Shown piece by piece: positions 24,420 to 36,950 of a stretch of DNA of 64,000 bases. The stretch is from Diphasiastrum complanatum (lineage: Eukaryota > Streptophyta > Lycopodiopsida > Lycopodiales > Lycopodiaceae): NCBI GenBank assembly GCA_029204225.1, contig CM055111.1, positions 47,111,224-47,175,223 on the forward strand, given 5' to 3'. The position numbers were made by a program, and so were the translations under genes. The notes under the pieces were generated by a model. It did no database searches and was not told the DNA's origin. It saw nothing but the letters and a program-made list of their open reading frames with translations. Each line of letters starts with the position of its first letter. The first letter of the stretch is position 1.

Positions 24420-26216
24420 ACATTACCTCCTTTTCGCCTCAGGCAAATAGTCTTGCTGAGAGAAAGAACATAACCTTAGTCTAATCGGAAAAGTGTATGT
24501 TATCACATGCGTCACTTCCGAAGTCCTTCTGGGCTGAAGCTGTTTCAACAACAACCTATATTCAGAACATATGTCCTACTAAAGGTCTCTCAAACAAAAT
24601 ACCATTCGAAGGTTGGACATGTACTAAACCTTCTTTATCAAACTTACGATTTTTTGGATGTACTGCTTATGCACAGATTCCTCATGATCTCAAGAAGAAG
24701 CTCGACTTCCAAAGTATCAAATGTATTTTCATCAGCTACACTACTTCAGATCAAGCTTACAAGTTGTTTGATCCCCTTGAGTCGAAGATATTCACTAGCT
24801 AGGATGTCATCTTCATCGAAGATCAGTTCATCGGCCTCAAGGGAAAAGGCAAAGCCCATGTAGCCGACTTGTCCGACTCTTCCAACATATGGAACTTTTC
24901 AACAATTCCTCAATTGACTATTTTTATCAAAGGTCCACTCTTGACGAACAACATATCAATGGCGAACCCAAAGATGATGATGTTGCAGCTCAACAACTAT
25001 AACATGATGAAAATGATCAACTTCCTCTATCACCCAGAAGATCAACAAGAGTTAGCAGACCACCTATTAGGTATATCGACGAGTCTGCAGCCTACCTTGT
25101 TTAGGAGCCGACGACTGTCGAAGAGGCACTCAGTCAGCTCGATTCGGATCTTTGGAAAAAAGATATGGATAAAGAGTATTCATCTCTTATCAAGAACCAG
25201 ACATGGACGATTGTCGAATTACCTACTAGCAGAAACGTAGTTGATTGCAAATGGATTTTCAAAAAATTTCAGCAATAGTATTGATCTGATAAAAGAAGCT
25301 AAGACAATGCTATCTTTCAAATTCGACATGACCGATCTGGGTGAAGCTCATTTCTGCCTTGGAATTCAAATCCACAGAGACAGAAATCAAAAGTTGATTT
25401 ACATTACTCAGTAGAGGTACATCTACAATATGTTAGTCAGATATAATCTGGTTAATTGCAAGTTAGCTCTCTCATCAATGGAACTAGGTCTCAAAGTCGA
25501 AGAGAAGGAGCAGAGATGCATGAATATCCTTATTATTCGATAATAGGATCTCTTATGTACGCCATAATCTGTACTAGACCAGACATAGCTTTTGTAGTCA
25601 GCTCCCTAAGTTAGTTTATGACTAACCCTGGTATAACACAGTGGAAAGCTCTTATCAGATTTATGGGATATCTTTGAACTACTAAGGACTTTTGCATTTG
25701 TTATGGAGCAGTCGACAATGACAAACTCAATTTACTCAGTGGTTTCACATATGCAAGTTGGGAAAGAGATGTAGACACTCATAAATCGACTTCCGGATTT
25801 ATATTCTTCCTCAACAATGGTCCTATTTCAAGGTATAGTCACAAAAAATCATCGATAGTTCTATCTTCCACTGCACCAGAGTATATTGCAGCCTCTCAAG
25901 CTACAAAGGAAGCAATCTGGTTGAGGAACTTACTCTCAGATATCGGTCTGAATCAATATGCTCCGACAATCTTATTTTGTGATAATCAAAGTGCCATTGT
26001 CTTATCGGCCAACCCTAGGTTTCATTCCAAGAGTAAGCACATTGATATCAAGTATCACTACGTCAGAAGCAAATTTCTCAACAAAGAGATTGACTTGCAG
26101 TACTGTTGAACGCAAGATATGACAGCAGATATTTTTACTAAGGCATTAAGTTTGGATACACACAGAAAGTTTTGTGCAGAACTAAGTTTGAAGGTCAAGG
26201 CATTCATGGATTCAGA
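24420..26216 (+). pseudogene. Ty1/copia pol remnant lacking the RT core
   Basis: Plus-strand order: integrase end (LAERKN, then LPKSFWAEAVSTTTYIQNIC and KCIFISY, 24450-24802), linker, RT start (KDMDKEYSSLIKNQTW, then CKWIFKKFQQ near 25250), then directly late RT (LIKEAKTMLSFKF, LGEAHFCLGIQIH). The RT centre, including the YVDD catalytic motif, is deleted. Late RT (IIGSLMYAIICTRPDIAF) and RNase H follow (TSGFIFFLN, LSSTAPEYIAASQATKEAIW, LFCDNQSAIVLS, YHYVRSKFLNKEID), with the terminal DMTADIFTKAL to 26216. Stops and frameshifts occur throughout, so it is dead. A polypurine tract, AAGGGGGAG, closes it at 26219-26227. Confidence 0.85.
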
Positions 26217-26227
26217 TTAAGGGGGAG

Positions 26228-27061
26228 TGTTGGATTGTTCTCCTACTAATCGACTAATCGAGTTTTAATCTTCATCCAACTTTTTCATCTAGACTTGCAG
26301 AATTCTTTGTGTTTCTACACAACTACTTGGAAATGGCTCACAAGTGTCTATGATGTTTATTGACATCATCGACAAACCTCAAAGACTTTGGGCACTTCGG
26401 TGACTTCGGAGACTTCGGCTTGAAGCTAAAGACTTGCCCTAATATTATAACAAGTAAATTTCCAAGAATTGCCAACTGGATGGATGCCAGCTCACTATGG
26501 CCTACTGGCCATTATGATCTGTGACCTAATTAGTTGTCCTACTAATTGGACAATGTAGCATTTGTTAGTATAAATAGCTGCTCATATTTCTACGTGATAA
26601 TAATCTCAAATCATCTTAGATCATCAAAGCATAGTTAGCATCTCTCAAGCTTTCAAGCTTGAACACTCTTGAGCATTCTAGCTCATTTTTTTAGAGTTGA
26701 TTTAGAGTTTGCTATTGCGCTTACTGCTTATTAGCAGAACTGCTTAATTCAGACAGAGTTACAGTTACTCAGAGATAGCTCAGAGCACGCGACTTTGATC
26801 TGCAATTTCTTTGTGCTCATTTCCATTCTGATTTGTTTTTTTTACTGAATCAATCTATTCCTTATTGCGTTCAGTATCATGTCAGTATGCGTGCATCTCT
26901 GTAATTCTTTTGTAACTGATAATCTCTTATTATTTGTTTGATAATGCTTTATATTTGGCTACGTAATCACTTGGTTGATAGCAATTTTAAATTTAGTTGC
27001 TAAATATTGAACGTGATTTTCATCACTACTTTTGTTCAAAATTGATAGGCATAGTCATGCA
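26228..27061 (+). mobile_element. 3' LTR of the copia remnant
   Basis: Begins TGTTGGATTG right after the polypurine tract. A U3 stretch of GACTTCGG/CATCGAC-type short repeats lies at 26365-26430, and TATAAATAGC at 26570. The start is secure; the 3' end (CATGCA at 27061) is a guess. Confidence 0.6.
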
Positions 27062-27368
27062 TAGGAAAGAAGGTCTCTTCCGTCACGCTCGATAAATCGT
27101 TTACCTACTTCGATGGTCAAATTATTTTCTCTTTCATCTCATCACCTCTTTCCAACATACCCGAGTATTGGTACTTGGATTTTCTCTCTACCCGAGAGCA
27201 AGGCTATTTTGTACTTAGTCTTTTCCACCTTAAGACTCCACATGTGTGAATGTACTTTGAAGAGTAATATATGCATGTTTCATTGTGATCTTGCCTCATA
27301 TTTTTGAGATAGATCATGGAAATCAATCTATGCTTGATCTATTGTGCAATCACCCATATCTTAGGAGA

Positions 27369-27833
27369 TCAAACACACTTTTGGGCTATCCCACATGTGC
27401 GAAATTCAAAATCTCCTATAAAGGCAAGTTCTTTGTTCAACTCCTTTACCCTCAAAACATATGAATGAGCACCTTCCCCCTTCTTTTGGTAACATTGAAA
27501 GATTTGATGCTTCAAGGGAAGCAATCCTGTAGTGTTCTTTGACTCATAGACCTTTTGAAAGGACTCACAAGCCTCTTGAGCCAAGGTACATTCTCCTACT
27601 TCCTTTAGGAATTCATTGGCTACATTCATTTTAATACAATGAAGGGCTAGTTTGCACCTTTTCTTGTATTTAGTGGATTCTTGAGGGTGGATAGGTTCAT
27701 CCTCTTCTCCACTCACTATATCCATAAGTTCTTGCATTACAAGGATTGATTCCATTCTTAGTTTCCAAATGGAATAGTTTGATTTGTTCAACCTATCATT
27801 GGAATCCAAAAGATATGCATTCATGGATGCCAT
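27369..27833 (-). pseudogene. Ty1/copia gag fragment
   Basis: A 154-codon minus-strand ORF from ATG at 27833: NDRLNKSNYSIWKLRMESIL, CKLALHCIKMNVANEFLKEV, AYVLRVKELNKELA-like segments. It is a copia gag N-terminal half of the same broad type as the one at 43801, clearly diverged. It stops after residue 154 without reaching a zinc knuckle, and no pol follows to the left. Its leader (27834-28591) runs back to a primer site and LTR, so the 5' end of one element is present and its 3' part is lost. Confidence 0.8.
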
Positions 27834-28591
27834 CCTCCTCTAAACAAGATCTTGATCTCTAAGAATGGATACACAATAGAAAAGATGCAAGTACTAGCTA
27901 TCCCACTATCTAGGGACCTGAGAATGATCAACAAAGGAATTATCAACAAGATGCTACTTGATCTTGAGCTCAATCAATTCTATTGAAAAAGATACAAATA
28001 GTAACCAACTTGCTTGATGTAGAAAATTGACCCAAATTGACTCCTCCTTGATCTAAAATTCACAAGGCTTTTAAAGATTCAATCAAATTGAGAAAATATG
28101 ATCTAAATGCACATAAATTCCACTCTAAATCACTCTTATAAAATCAGGTTGAACCTTTATGCAAAATCTACTTTCCAAGCACAAGCTAAAAAACTCACAA
28201 TTTTGACAAAAAAATTGATCTTAATGATGAGTAAGTACAAAATGCTTTAGACTGAACCTAAATGACTCTTAGGAGGTCTCTCATACACCTTAGAAAAGCC
28301 TAAATCAGCTCCAAAAAGTTTGATCCTTCTACCTCTCCAATGCTTTAATGCTACTCCTCGAGATTGTCTCCAAAACTCGCTTTGAATAAGGATCTTGTAG
28401 ATAAGAAATGACTTGAACCTGGTTTTAGAAGCCTAAACACCTTTGGATGAGATCCTGCAAGAACTTAATTTGATCAATAGTGGAGATACAAATCATAGAT
28501 AATCACAAAGAATCAATGAATGCTTGAATTGATCCAAAATCTATGATGCTAGTGAATCAAATTGCAAGAATCTAGCTCATTTCATGACATA

Positions 28592-28603
28592 GCTCTGATA
28601 CCA
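28592..28603 (-). other. Primer-binding site, initiator-tRNA-Met type
   Basis: The minus strand reads TGGTATCAGAGC directly after an LTR ending TTCTAACA. Confidence 0.8.
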
Positions 28604-29020
28604 TGTTAGAAATTCAGCAAAAAGACGCCAATAAAGTTGTGAAGTGATGGAGAAAGCACCTTGAATTGATCCAATTGAGATCCAATAGCAAAAACACCAT
28701 CCAATTTCGTGTTTAGTAACTTTTCCTTGGCTTTAATTCCCCTAGAAGACTCCAATTCTTGCAATTCCCTTCACACGTGTGAGTGTATGGACTTCCACAG
28801 GTAGAGAATAGTACCTCAACTTCCTAGTCAATCCCACAAGTACAAAGTACTCAATGCAAATAGAAAATATCAAGCACAAAGATCACCAACAACAATGATA
28901 GATGGAAAACCAAATTTTTACTCATAAATTGATGGAGAAACAATCACATATTTATACATAAGTAGCTCGGATCTGTGCATTTTAGGACTTCACTAAACTC
29001 ACCATAACCTAACCCTAACA
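28604..29020 (-). mobile_element. 5' LTR of the minus-strand copia
   Basis: Minus strand starts TGTTAGGGTT at 29020, has TATA-like TGTATAAATATG at about 28955, and ends TTTCTAACA before the primer site. The inverted ends TGTTAG...CTAACA support the limits; length about 417 bp. No partner LTR is visible. Confidence 0.6.
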
Positions 29021-29535
29021 TCCAACGTAATAGGTCATTGGATATGCCCTAATTAGGGATCAAGATTTCAAGATCCAAAAAAGATGTAAAACTTGCTATT
29101 TTTGGCTCCTACTTTTTCTCTAACCTATCTAAGTCACCTTCGTAGTAGGTTCGTCGCTGGGTGCGACAACCTCGCCTTCACCTACATAGCATGAAGAGAG
29201 AAGAGATTTTGAATTTTTTGGATTTTGAAAAGGGATTGGGTGCTTAGAACCGATCCTCCCACCTCACAATCTCTCCCCATAGTACACATACAAACAAAAA
29301 ATCTCAAAAAAAACAACAAATCTAACACTAATCACGCTAATATAACCCCAAAAAATCTGATTTTTTTGGTTAAAAAAAAGAATGCGTAAGAGAGAAAAAA
29401 AGAGAGAGAAGGAGAAAAGATGCTATGCGGCGAGACGAGAGTGTGGCACTCTGCGGCAACGGCGCCACTGTTGTGTCATCTTCGTAGTATAGAAGTTCAC
29501 GCTGGGAGCAACAACCTCGCCTTCACCTACATAGC

Positions 29536-29687
<152 letters not shown>

Positions 29688-29718
29688 GGAGCAACAACCT
29701 CGCCTTCACCTACATAGC

Positions 29719-29829
<111 letters not shown>

Positions 29830-29992
29830 GTGAGTGCCTAGGTCGAGAGAGGCTTTGGGGGCTCAAGCACCTACCCCAAGCTATTCACAGCCAACCTAGG
29901 AAGGAGAGAGAGAAAGAGAGAGGAGAGAGAGAAGGCCTTGGCTAGGGAAGGCTTTGGGGGCTCGAGCACCTACGCAAAGCTATTCGGGTCCT

Positions 29993-30565
<573 letters not shown>

Positions 30566-30605
30566 ATAGTTTTAGTGGTGGGACTCACTAATTTATTATT
30601 GTACA

Positions 30606-30958
<353 letters not shown>

Positions 30959-31403
30959 TCAAGTCATCAAGTGATGATGATATCTTGTGGCAAGATGGCA
31001 ATGGATGCTCAGTCATGGATTTTCATGGAGGATCCATATCAAGGAAGGACAAAGATGGAGGATACATGAAAGCAAATGGTTATCACTCACATTTATTGTT
31101 TGGTTGCTGTTATTTTCCAGAGAGATCAAGGTTGGAAGCATAGAGGAATCATTGCATTTACATTGTATTTGGTTCTTCACGTACTAGTTACATCTTGATA
31201 TGTAAAATTGATATAAGAAATAGTAAAGCATACAATATAGACATTATTATCTATATCAATTATGAAACTTATTATAAAACCATAGAAATGAGTTCTATAC
31301 TTAGGATAGATATCATTATTAAGATGGATCAAAATAGTGTGGTCAAATCTATGCTAAAACTACTTGGCAATTTTGAGGCCAAGACGAAATTTCAACTTAG
31401 AGA
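30959..31403 (+). pseudogene. Diverged homologue of the RT-replacing ORF
   Basis: The frame starting in the LTR tail encodes LWQDGNGCSVMDFHGG, YHSHLLFGCCYF, LICKIDIRNSKAYN, IIYINYE and SILRIDIIIKMDQNS. This parallels LWQDEDGGSFMEYHGG, DHSHLLFVCCIF, FTCKIDVRNSEASQ, ILYINYG and SILRKKIILMMDQSS in the insert at 46285-47345. Over about 125 codons the frame is kept, with one TAG (31141) and about one small gap, while many residues differ. It runs directly into sequence like the LTR of the 42551 element (CTATGCTAAAACTA, TTTTGAGGCCAAGACG), which is cut by the LTR starting at 31404. No gag-pol is attached. Function unknown. Confidence 0.65.
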
Positions 31404-32438
31404 TGTTGGATTTCTATCCTCTCCATCCCTATCTTTGTGCTAATCTAGATCCATTCATTAGTTGTATGTAAATACTTGTATAGTCGCATACTCTTCAAAA
31501 ATACACTTGTTTCCTAATAGTCTATAGAAATACAAAAGAATCGGTGACAATGTTCCGTCGACTGAGCCGACGCTGACTATTTGGCCACACTTCAACTATT
31601 CGGCCTACCTCGACTATTTGTCAAACACATCGACTCATCCACCACTGACTATTCGTCAAATATCCGACATCGACAATTCGACTTCACAACTAGTCGTATA
31701 TCACTATCAACTCCAATAGTCGACTCGAACAATTGGCGTCTCAACAATACCTTCATCACGACCGGACAGAATCAAACATCGTTCGAAGGCGGCTGCCAAC
31801 AACACGTAGTGCCTTGATCCTAATTGTAAAGTACATATTAAATATTCTTTTAATTAGTTAGCCGTGTGTATATATCCAGCAATTATCAGTTGTTTGGTTA
31901 GACAAGAAGAGATCAGTTAGCTAAATCATCTATCTAGTTGATCAATCAAACATCCAGAGCACAATTGTTTTGTTCTTCTCTCTATTATTACAGAGTATTG
32001 ATTCAAGAAGAACACGACTCTGTCTCCATTCAGACTGTATTTCTTTCATGATTGAATAATCATTGTTCCAGTAATCTAGGTCGTGTATGTCGTGCTGGAA
32101 TGCTTATTTTATTCATGTTTAAATCGATTCTTGCTTGTAGATAAACTTATTTGTAGATTAATTTGTTCATATGACTGATAGCCAATGTCGATTTGTCGCT
32201 CTAATTTTCACACCTAATACGTTTCCGCATAGCTAAATCTATAACCAAGCTAATTCGTGCCTGGCTATGGAATCGATCGTATCAATCCAATGACTTCGAA
32301 GCTCTGATCAAGTAGGTGTGATCAAGTAGGACATATTTCGATCAGTCAAAGTCGGTTTGAATTTGATAGATGTAGTTGCATGCACTGAGGATTCTGCGCG
32401 CTCGCCTCTGTTGTGCCATGACATATCGAATACCAACA
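31404..32438 (+). mobile_element. 5' LTR of a copia element (type shared with 62711-63950)
   Basis: Starts TGTTGGATTTCTATCCTC and ends ATACCAACA directly before a primer site; 1035 bp. Its first 60 bp and its last third (ATTGTTCC...CGTGTAT, CTGGCTATGGAATCGAT, GACTTCGAAGCTCTGATCAA) match the minus-strand LTR at the right edge of the window. A region rich in CGACTATT/CATCGAC repeats fills 31555-31760. Confidence 0.8.
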
Positions 32439-32450
32439 TGGTATTAGAGC
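32439..32450 (+). other. Primer-binding site, initiator-tRNA-Met type (one mismatch)
   Basis: TGGTATTAGAGC follows the LTR end. It differs from the usual TGGTATCAGAGC by one base. Confidence 0.75.
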
Positions 32451-33539
32451 AGTAATTTTTACTCTCTGATTCTTTTGAAGTGGACTTAGAGGTTACATTA
32501 TCAGAATGATTGTTCTGCACTTGCATATCCATCCATCGTGATCACTTTCACTCAACCACCCATACTTTATGAAAGTATTATGTGCCCTTGTTTTTGCCAA
32601 GATCTATGTCCATAAAGTTTTGGATCATGAAGGTACCATTCACTTGTGATATCCAAAGTTGCAAGGGCCATTTGTATGCATATTTGACCTACATAAACTT
32701 GTACCACTTGATTCGAGTGCTTGATCTTACATGAAATTCTCCACATAGATATATTTGATATTTATATGGTACATCTTGGAAGTTGGAAGTTGTGCATGTA
32801 TATCCACAACATCATACCTATCTTTTTATATTTATGATCCACATTGATAATATTAGATTTACCAAGTAAGGATAGCTTGTCAACATTGCTACATATGCAA
32901 GTAAGGAGTACTAGGAATACTAAAATGGATGAAGATTAAGATGTAAACAAAATCTAAGTAAATCATTAGCCAAAATGGAAGTATAACAATACAATATCCA
33001 ATCATTCATCCACCTATCTAATCATACACTTTTACAATCTACATATCCATCCATTCATCTAGTAGATTCGTCAACATTTTCACTTGAGTATCCATCCATC
33101 TCTGGGCACAATCATATATTCGTTCATCCATCCGCATAGTCACATTGTCTTGTAGCGTGGCTCCAAATTTGTAATTGTTTTTGAAGGGCAACTATACTTG
33201 TCATGCCACATCACAACCCAACCACTGACACATCAATTGTGTTTAGTATATCACTTCTACATGTATCATCACTATTAGCCCACAATTGCAAGGACATCCA
33301 ATTACATATCTCACCCATCTATGCTACCACACATGAACCACAATGTCCACTACAACATTCAATGGGACTTTGAATGGGTATGAAGGTGCAGATTTGAGGG
33401 GAAAGAAGATTTAAGCACCACGAGCATCAAGCATTTGTTGAGATAAGAACATTAAAATATGATGAGTTTGTAATATGTTGGATAAGACAAATTTTGATTT
33501 TTGGTTACCGGATAGCAATTGTCAATGTTGACCTTTTGA
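32451..33539. other. Internal or leader sequence without recognisable coding
   Basis: Follows the primer site but shows no gag. CATCCATC-rich low-complexity stretches occur around 33000-33130. The element's coding part seems lost or replaced. Confidence 0.5.
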
Positions 33540-33785
33540 ATCCAATGCCCCTTTCTATCGAATTTTCTTATAATAGCAGAAAACATTCTACTACAAGTTA
33601 TGTCTATTTAGGCTTATATACAATTATCAATCTAAATCTCCTGGTGCTGTGGAGACAAGATCTATTAAGATTCAGAAGGTTGCAGATTTATTGCATGAAA
33701 TGCAAGAAACGTTGCAAATTGCTCATGAGAGTATTCATGGTGCTTAAGATAGGGCTAAACATGCACTTAGGTTGTGGCATCACAA
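33540..33785 (+). pseudogene. Ty3/gypsy integrase C-terminal fragment
   Basis: SIEFSYNSRKHSTTSY, then after a frameshift KSPGAVETRSIKIQ and VADLLHEMQETLQIAHESI and RAKHALRLWHHN. This is the end of a gypsy integrase core and the following helix. It stops where the copia fragment on the opposite strand begins, which marks a join between two elements. Confidence 0.7.
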
Positions 33786-34919
33786 TGACCTTTCATACAT
33801 CATATAATCCTTCAAATAACGAGGAACACCATGTAAATATTTGGGTTCGTCTATTGCATTGATCCATATTTTGGCCACTATTGCTTCTTGATGGAGGATA
33901 TTTATTGTTATACCATTCGAACTCTCACCATTAATTTTTTTCCTTCCTATTTTGGCTTTAATCTTGAGCTCTGTGACAATGTCCTTTCTGCTCATGTCAT
34001 ACAGGCTCCGCATGTTCAGATGATACATTCTTCTATGCAAGAGCTGATCTTCGTTTTCTGAAGCATTTAATATGCTTTCAGAGTTGCTGATTATTTTGGC
34101 CTGGTAGAGATTTCCTTCTCTGCATCCGACCGTCAGCAACTTGTTTGTTGTCTTCTCGATCATACTGCAAGTGTTGCCGTCGAACAAAACTCGAATGCCT
34201 AGATCTGCCATCTTGGAGACAGATAGCAGATCCTTTCTGAGTGAGGGCACATAGAGTGCTCCTGGCAGCTCTGCTTGGCCTGACAGTGTTTGTAGCTGTA
34301 GAGAGCCGATGCCTTTGACATCGTGTCTGCTTCCATCGCCTAGAATCACTGCTCTGTCATTTTCGAGTTCGCGAAAGTTGATCAAGATCTTCTTGTTGCA
34401 GGTCATGTGAGATGTTGCTCCTGAATCGATGACTACATCGTAGTCGTGTTCAGAGTAGCTTGTCGAATCTTCATCGAGTATCGTGAAAGCTTCGTCACCT
34501 CTTTCAACATCCTTTGATGACTTTGCAACGTTTGCCTTTTCAACTTTGTTTTTTCTTTTTGGGTTGAGTCTGCAGTCGCATGCAGAATGCCCTTTCTTCT
34601 TGCAGTGCATGCAAGGTATCGTTGGATTGAACCAGCATTTGTTGGCCGTATGGTCTAGTTTGTGGCAATGATCGCAGGAAGAAGATTGCTGATTCGAGGA
34701 CTTTGTCTTCTTGAATCTTGGCTTGTTTTTGTTCTTCTTCCTTCCTTTCGTGAAGAGAGTCTTCTCTTGATCACTGCTTAAGAGCTCTACGTTTGTAATG
34801 GCAAATGGCATTTTCAAGCCATACAACATATTGGTGGTGATTACCACCATTGTAGTCTCCCCATGTGTCTTAATCCTATAGAATAATATACGAATGAAGC
34901 ACGCCTCATCAATTCTCAT
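33780..34919 (-). pseudogene. Ty1/copia gag C-terminus, protease and pre-integrase
   Basis: A 379-codon minus-strand ORF, open throughout. After a rearranged start it has a basic stretch and two zinc knuckles (CDHCHKLDHTANKC at residues 82-95 and CMHCKKKGHSACDC at 103-116, normal CX2CX4HX4C). Then comes the retropepsin site VVIDSGATSHMT (Asp at 165), protease body (GDGSRHDVKGIG, LYVPSLRKDLLSVSKM) and pre-integrase histidines (LHRRMYHLNMRSL). From about residue 320 the C-terminus does not follow domain order, so integrase, RT and RNase H are deleted. The long ORF could still express a Gag-protease, but no LTRs are attached. Confidence 0.8.
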
Positions 34920-36950
34920 CTGTGAGGAATTCTAGGGGGTGGTGGAGGTATATGCTAAGCATTCCCTAGTAGATCATCCTTTGCAGATTCCTACAAGGGC
35001 TCGTCATTAGCAAAAGGTGCCATAGATGTCGTCATTTGTGTGTGATGCCTTAGAAAACTGCTGTCACACAATAACCTAGTATGCCCAAAATTGGGGGAAA
35101 AGAATGCCCAAGAGGTCAACGTGAGGCAGCCCATCATACAAGCCAAAATGGTCGTAATCATTTTACTATAGCCTAAGATAGCAACACAGAATATTGATCC
35201 AAAAAGGTCTAGAAATGTGTCATTACAAACTGATTAAGATCAGACCATGAAACTAACTTGACCTATAACTCTTGCTAATCTCTAGCAAAAGCTTTCCAAA
35301 TGTTAAATGTAACCATTTAAAAGCTTTCAAACAGGCAGTCATATATGACTTTTAGAAGATATCAGATCAGAAAAATATTTTGTTTACAGAATGAAACAAA
35401 ATATTTGCAGAGTGTAATTCCACACTACTCATAGGCACAATTCTCATTTCTTTACTGCTTAATAAATATCAAATACCTAGCTAGAGATATGTTTACATTG
35501 AGTTAGAGTGATTCATTTGCAGAAAGATTTTCAATAATAAGCAAAGATACTTTGCTATATATATAAAGGCCTGTAAGATATTCACAACTGGGATGATAGG
35601 ACAGAGTGATCAACATGCTGAGGTAAATTCAACTATCTTTGCTCCAAAATTGAGTCTTTCTTACTTTCTAGTAATATCCTTCCAACAAGTATGCAAAGGA
35701 GTAAGATCTTTCAAACAGTTAATCTGCAACAAAGCCAACGAACTGAAGCTGCTTTTTCCTTTACCACTATCTACAACAGCGCCTGGTGAAATCATAGAGT
35801 AGCAAGAAGTTAATAACAGGAAAGCATTCGATCATGCAGTCAGTGAATTTGAGAAACTGCTTTGATATATTGTTTCTCAATTGACTAGTTTTTTGGACCC
35901 AAATACCGTCCTTTGAATATTACACGACAAAGTCAGACGACAAACATGCAAGCAGTCTCACATAACCACCTCAGGAAGATGCAATCATTTCAAGGCTATG
36001 ACGCAATAAATTGCTAATTTTGTGGTAGTGCATGCTTTCATTTTATGGTATGAAAAACTTTGACGATAAAATTAATGATTGGACCTACCATTTATACTGT
36101 TTTTATAAAAGATTTCCTCATCAACAATTACAAGGTGAGTATACTCAGATGGCTTGCTTTTGGTGCAATGAGGTAGGCTTTTATAGATTAAAAGCAAGCT
36201 TTTGAGGGACTTATTATGAAACAGGTAGGGCCCGCTTAGCAACTCGTACAAAAACTAGTGTTTATTTGCATCAGACCTGCTAGTTAAAATCTCCTGTCAA
36301 AAAGGGACAGTACAGACTTGATCGGGCACTCATGTGCTGCCTGTTGATGGATGGGGGTTATTGGCTTCTCAAGTGCTTCGAAGCTGAAAACTTTGACCAG
36401 AATAGACAACATTGTCCTAGTCATTCAATGTCAAGTCCACAAAAGTAGTGCAATGTTTAATTTGGTGCTTGATCGCTGGATCAATAAGCTTAGGGCTGAT
36501 CCCAGAAGACTTAAGCCTCTGTTATTCATGATATCCCAGGCTAAAGTGATTGATGGTATCTCTCTATGCTCCTGGAGATAAACTCAAATGGCTTCAAAGT
36601 CACGTGTTTCTGAACGATTTCAGATAATCCATGAAAGAAAAGAGTTTTTTTGCCTCTGTTGATGCCTTCAAATTAGTCACATCTTCCCAGCTTTCATCTG
36701 GCAGCAGATGATCCAGATAAGCTTAGTTAATTATGTTGCAGCATCAAAGAGTTTTGATGAATTCATCTTGAATAATTGTGGAAGTTTTTCTAACATACCT
36801 TTACCCCGTGGTATATTTCTGCAGAAGTGATCATCTGAGTACTTACCGGATTTTTGGGTACAATTGTGGTCCAATGACGTCTCTTTCACAAAGTTATACA
36901 GGACCAAAGGTTGAAAGGATCAGATTAAAACCAATAGCTGGCTGTTAGCC
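34920..36950. other. No gene recognised; 3' flank of the GALS-like gene
   Basis: Only short ORFs. The right end probably contains the 3' UTR of the minus-strand glycosyltransferase gene. Confidence 0.5.

Noticed and set aside
32308-32532. Minus-strand 74-aa ORF at the LTR/primer-site junction
   Set aside because: Antisense reading of LTR and primer-binding site; no domain.
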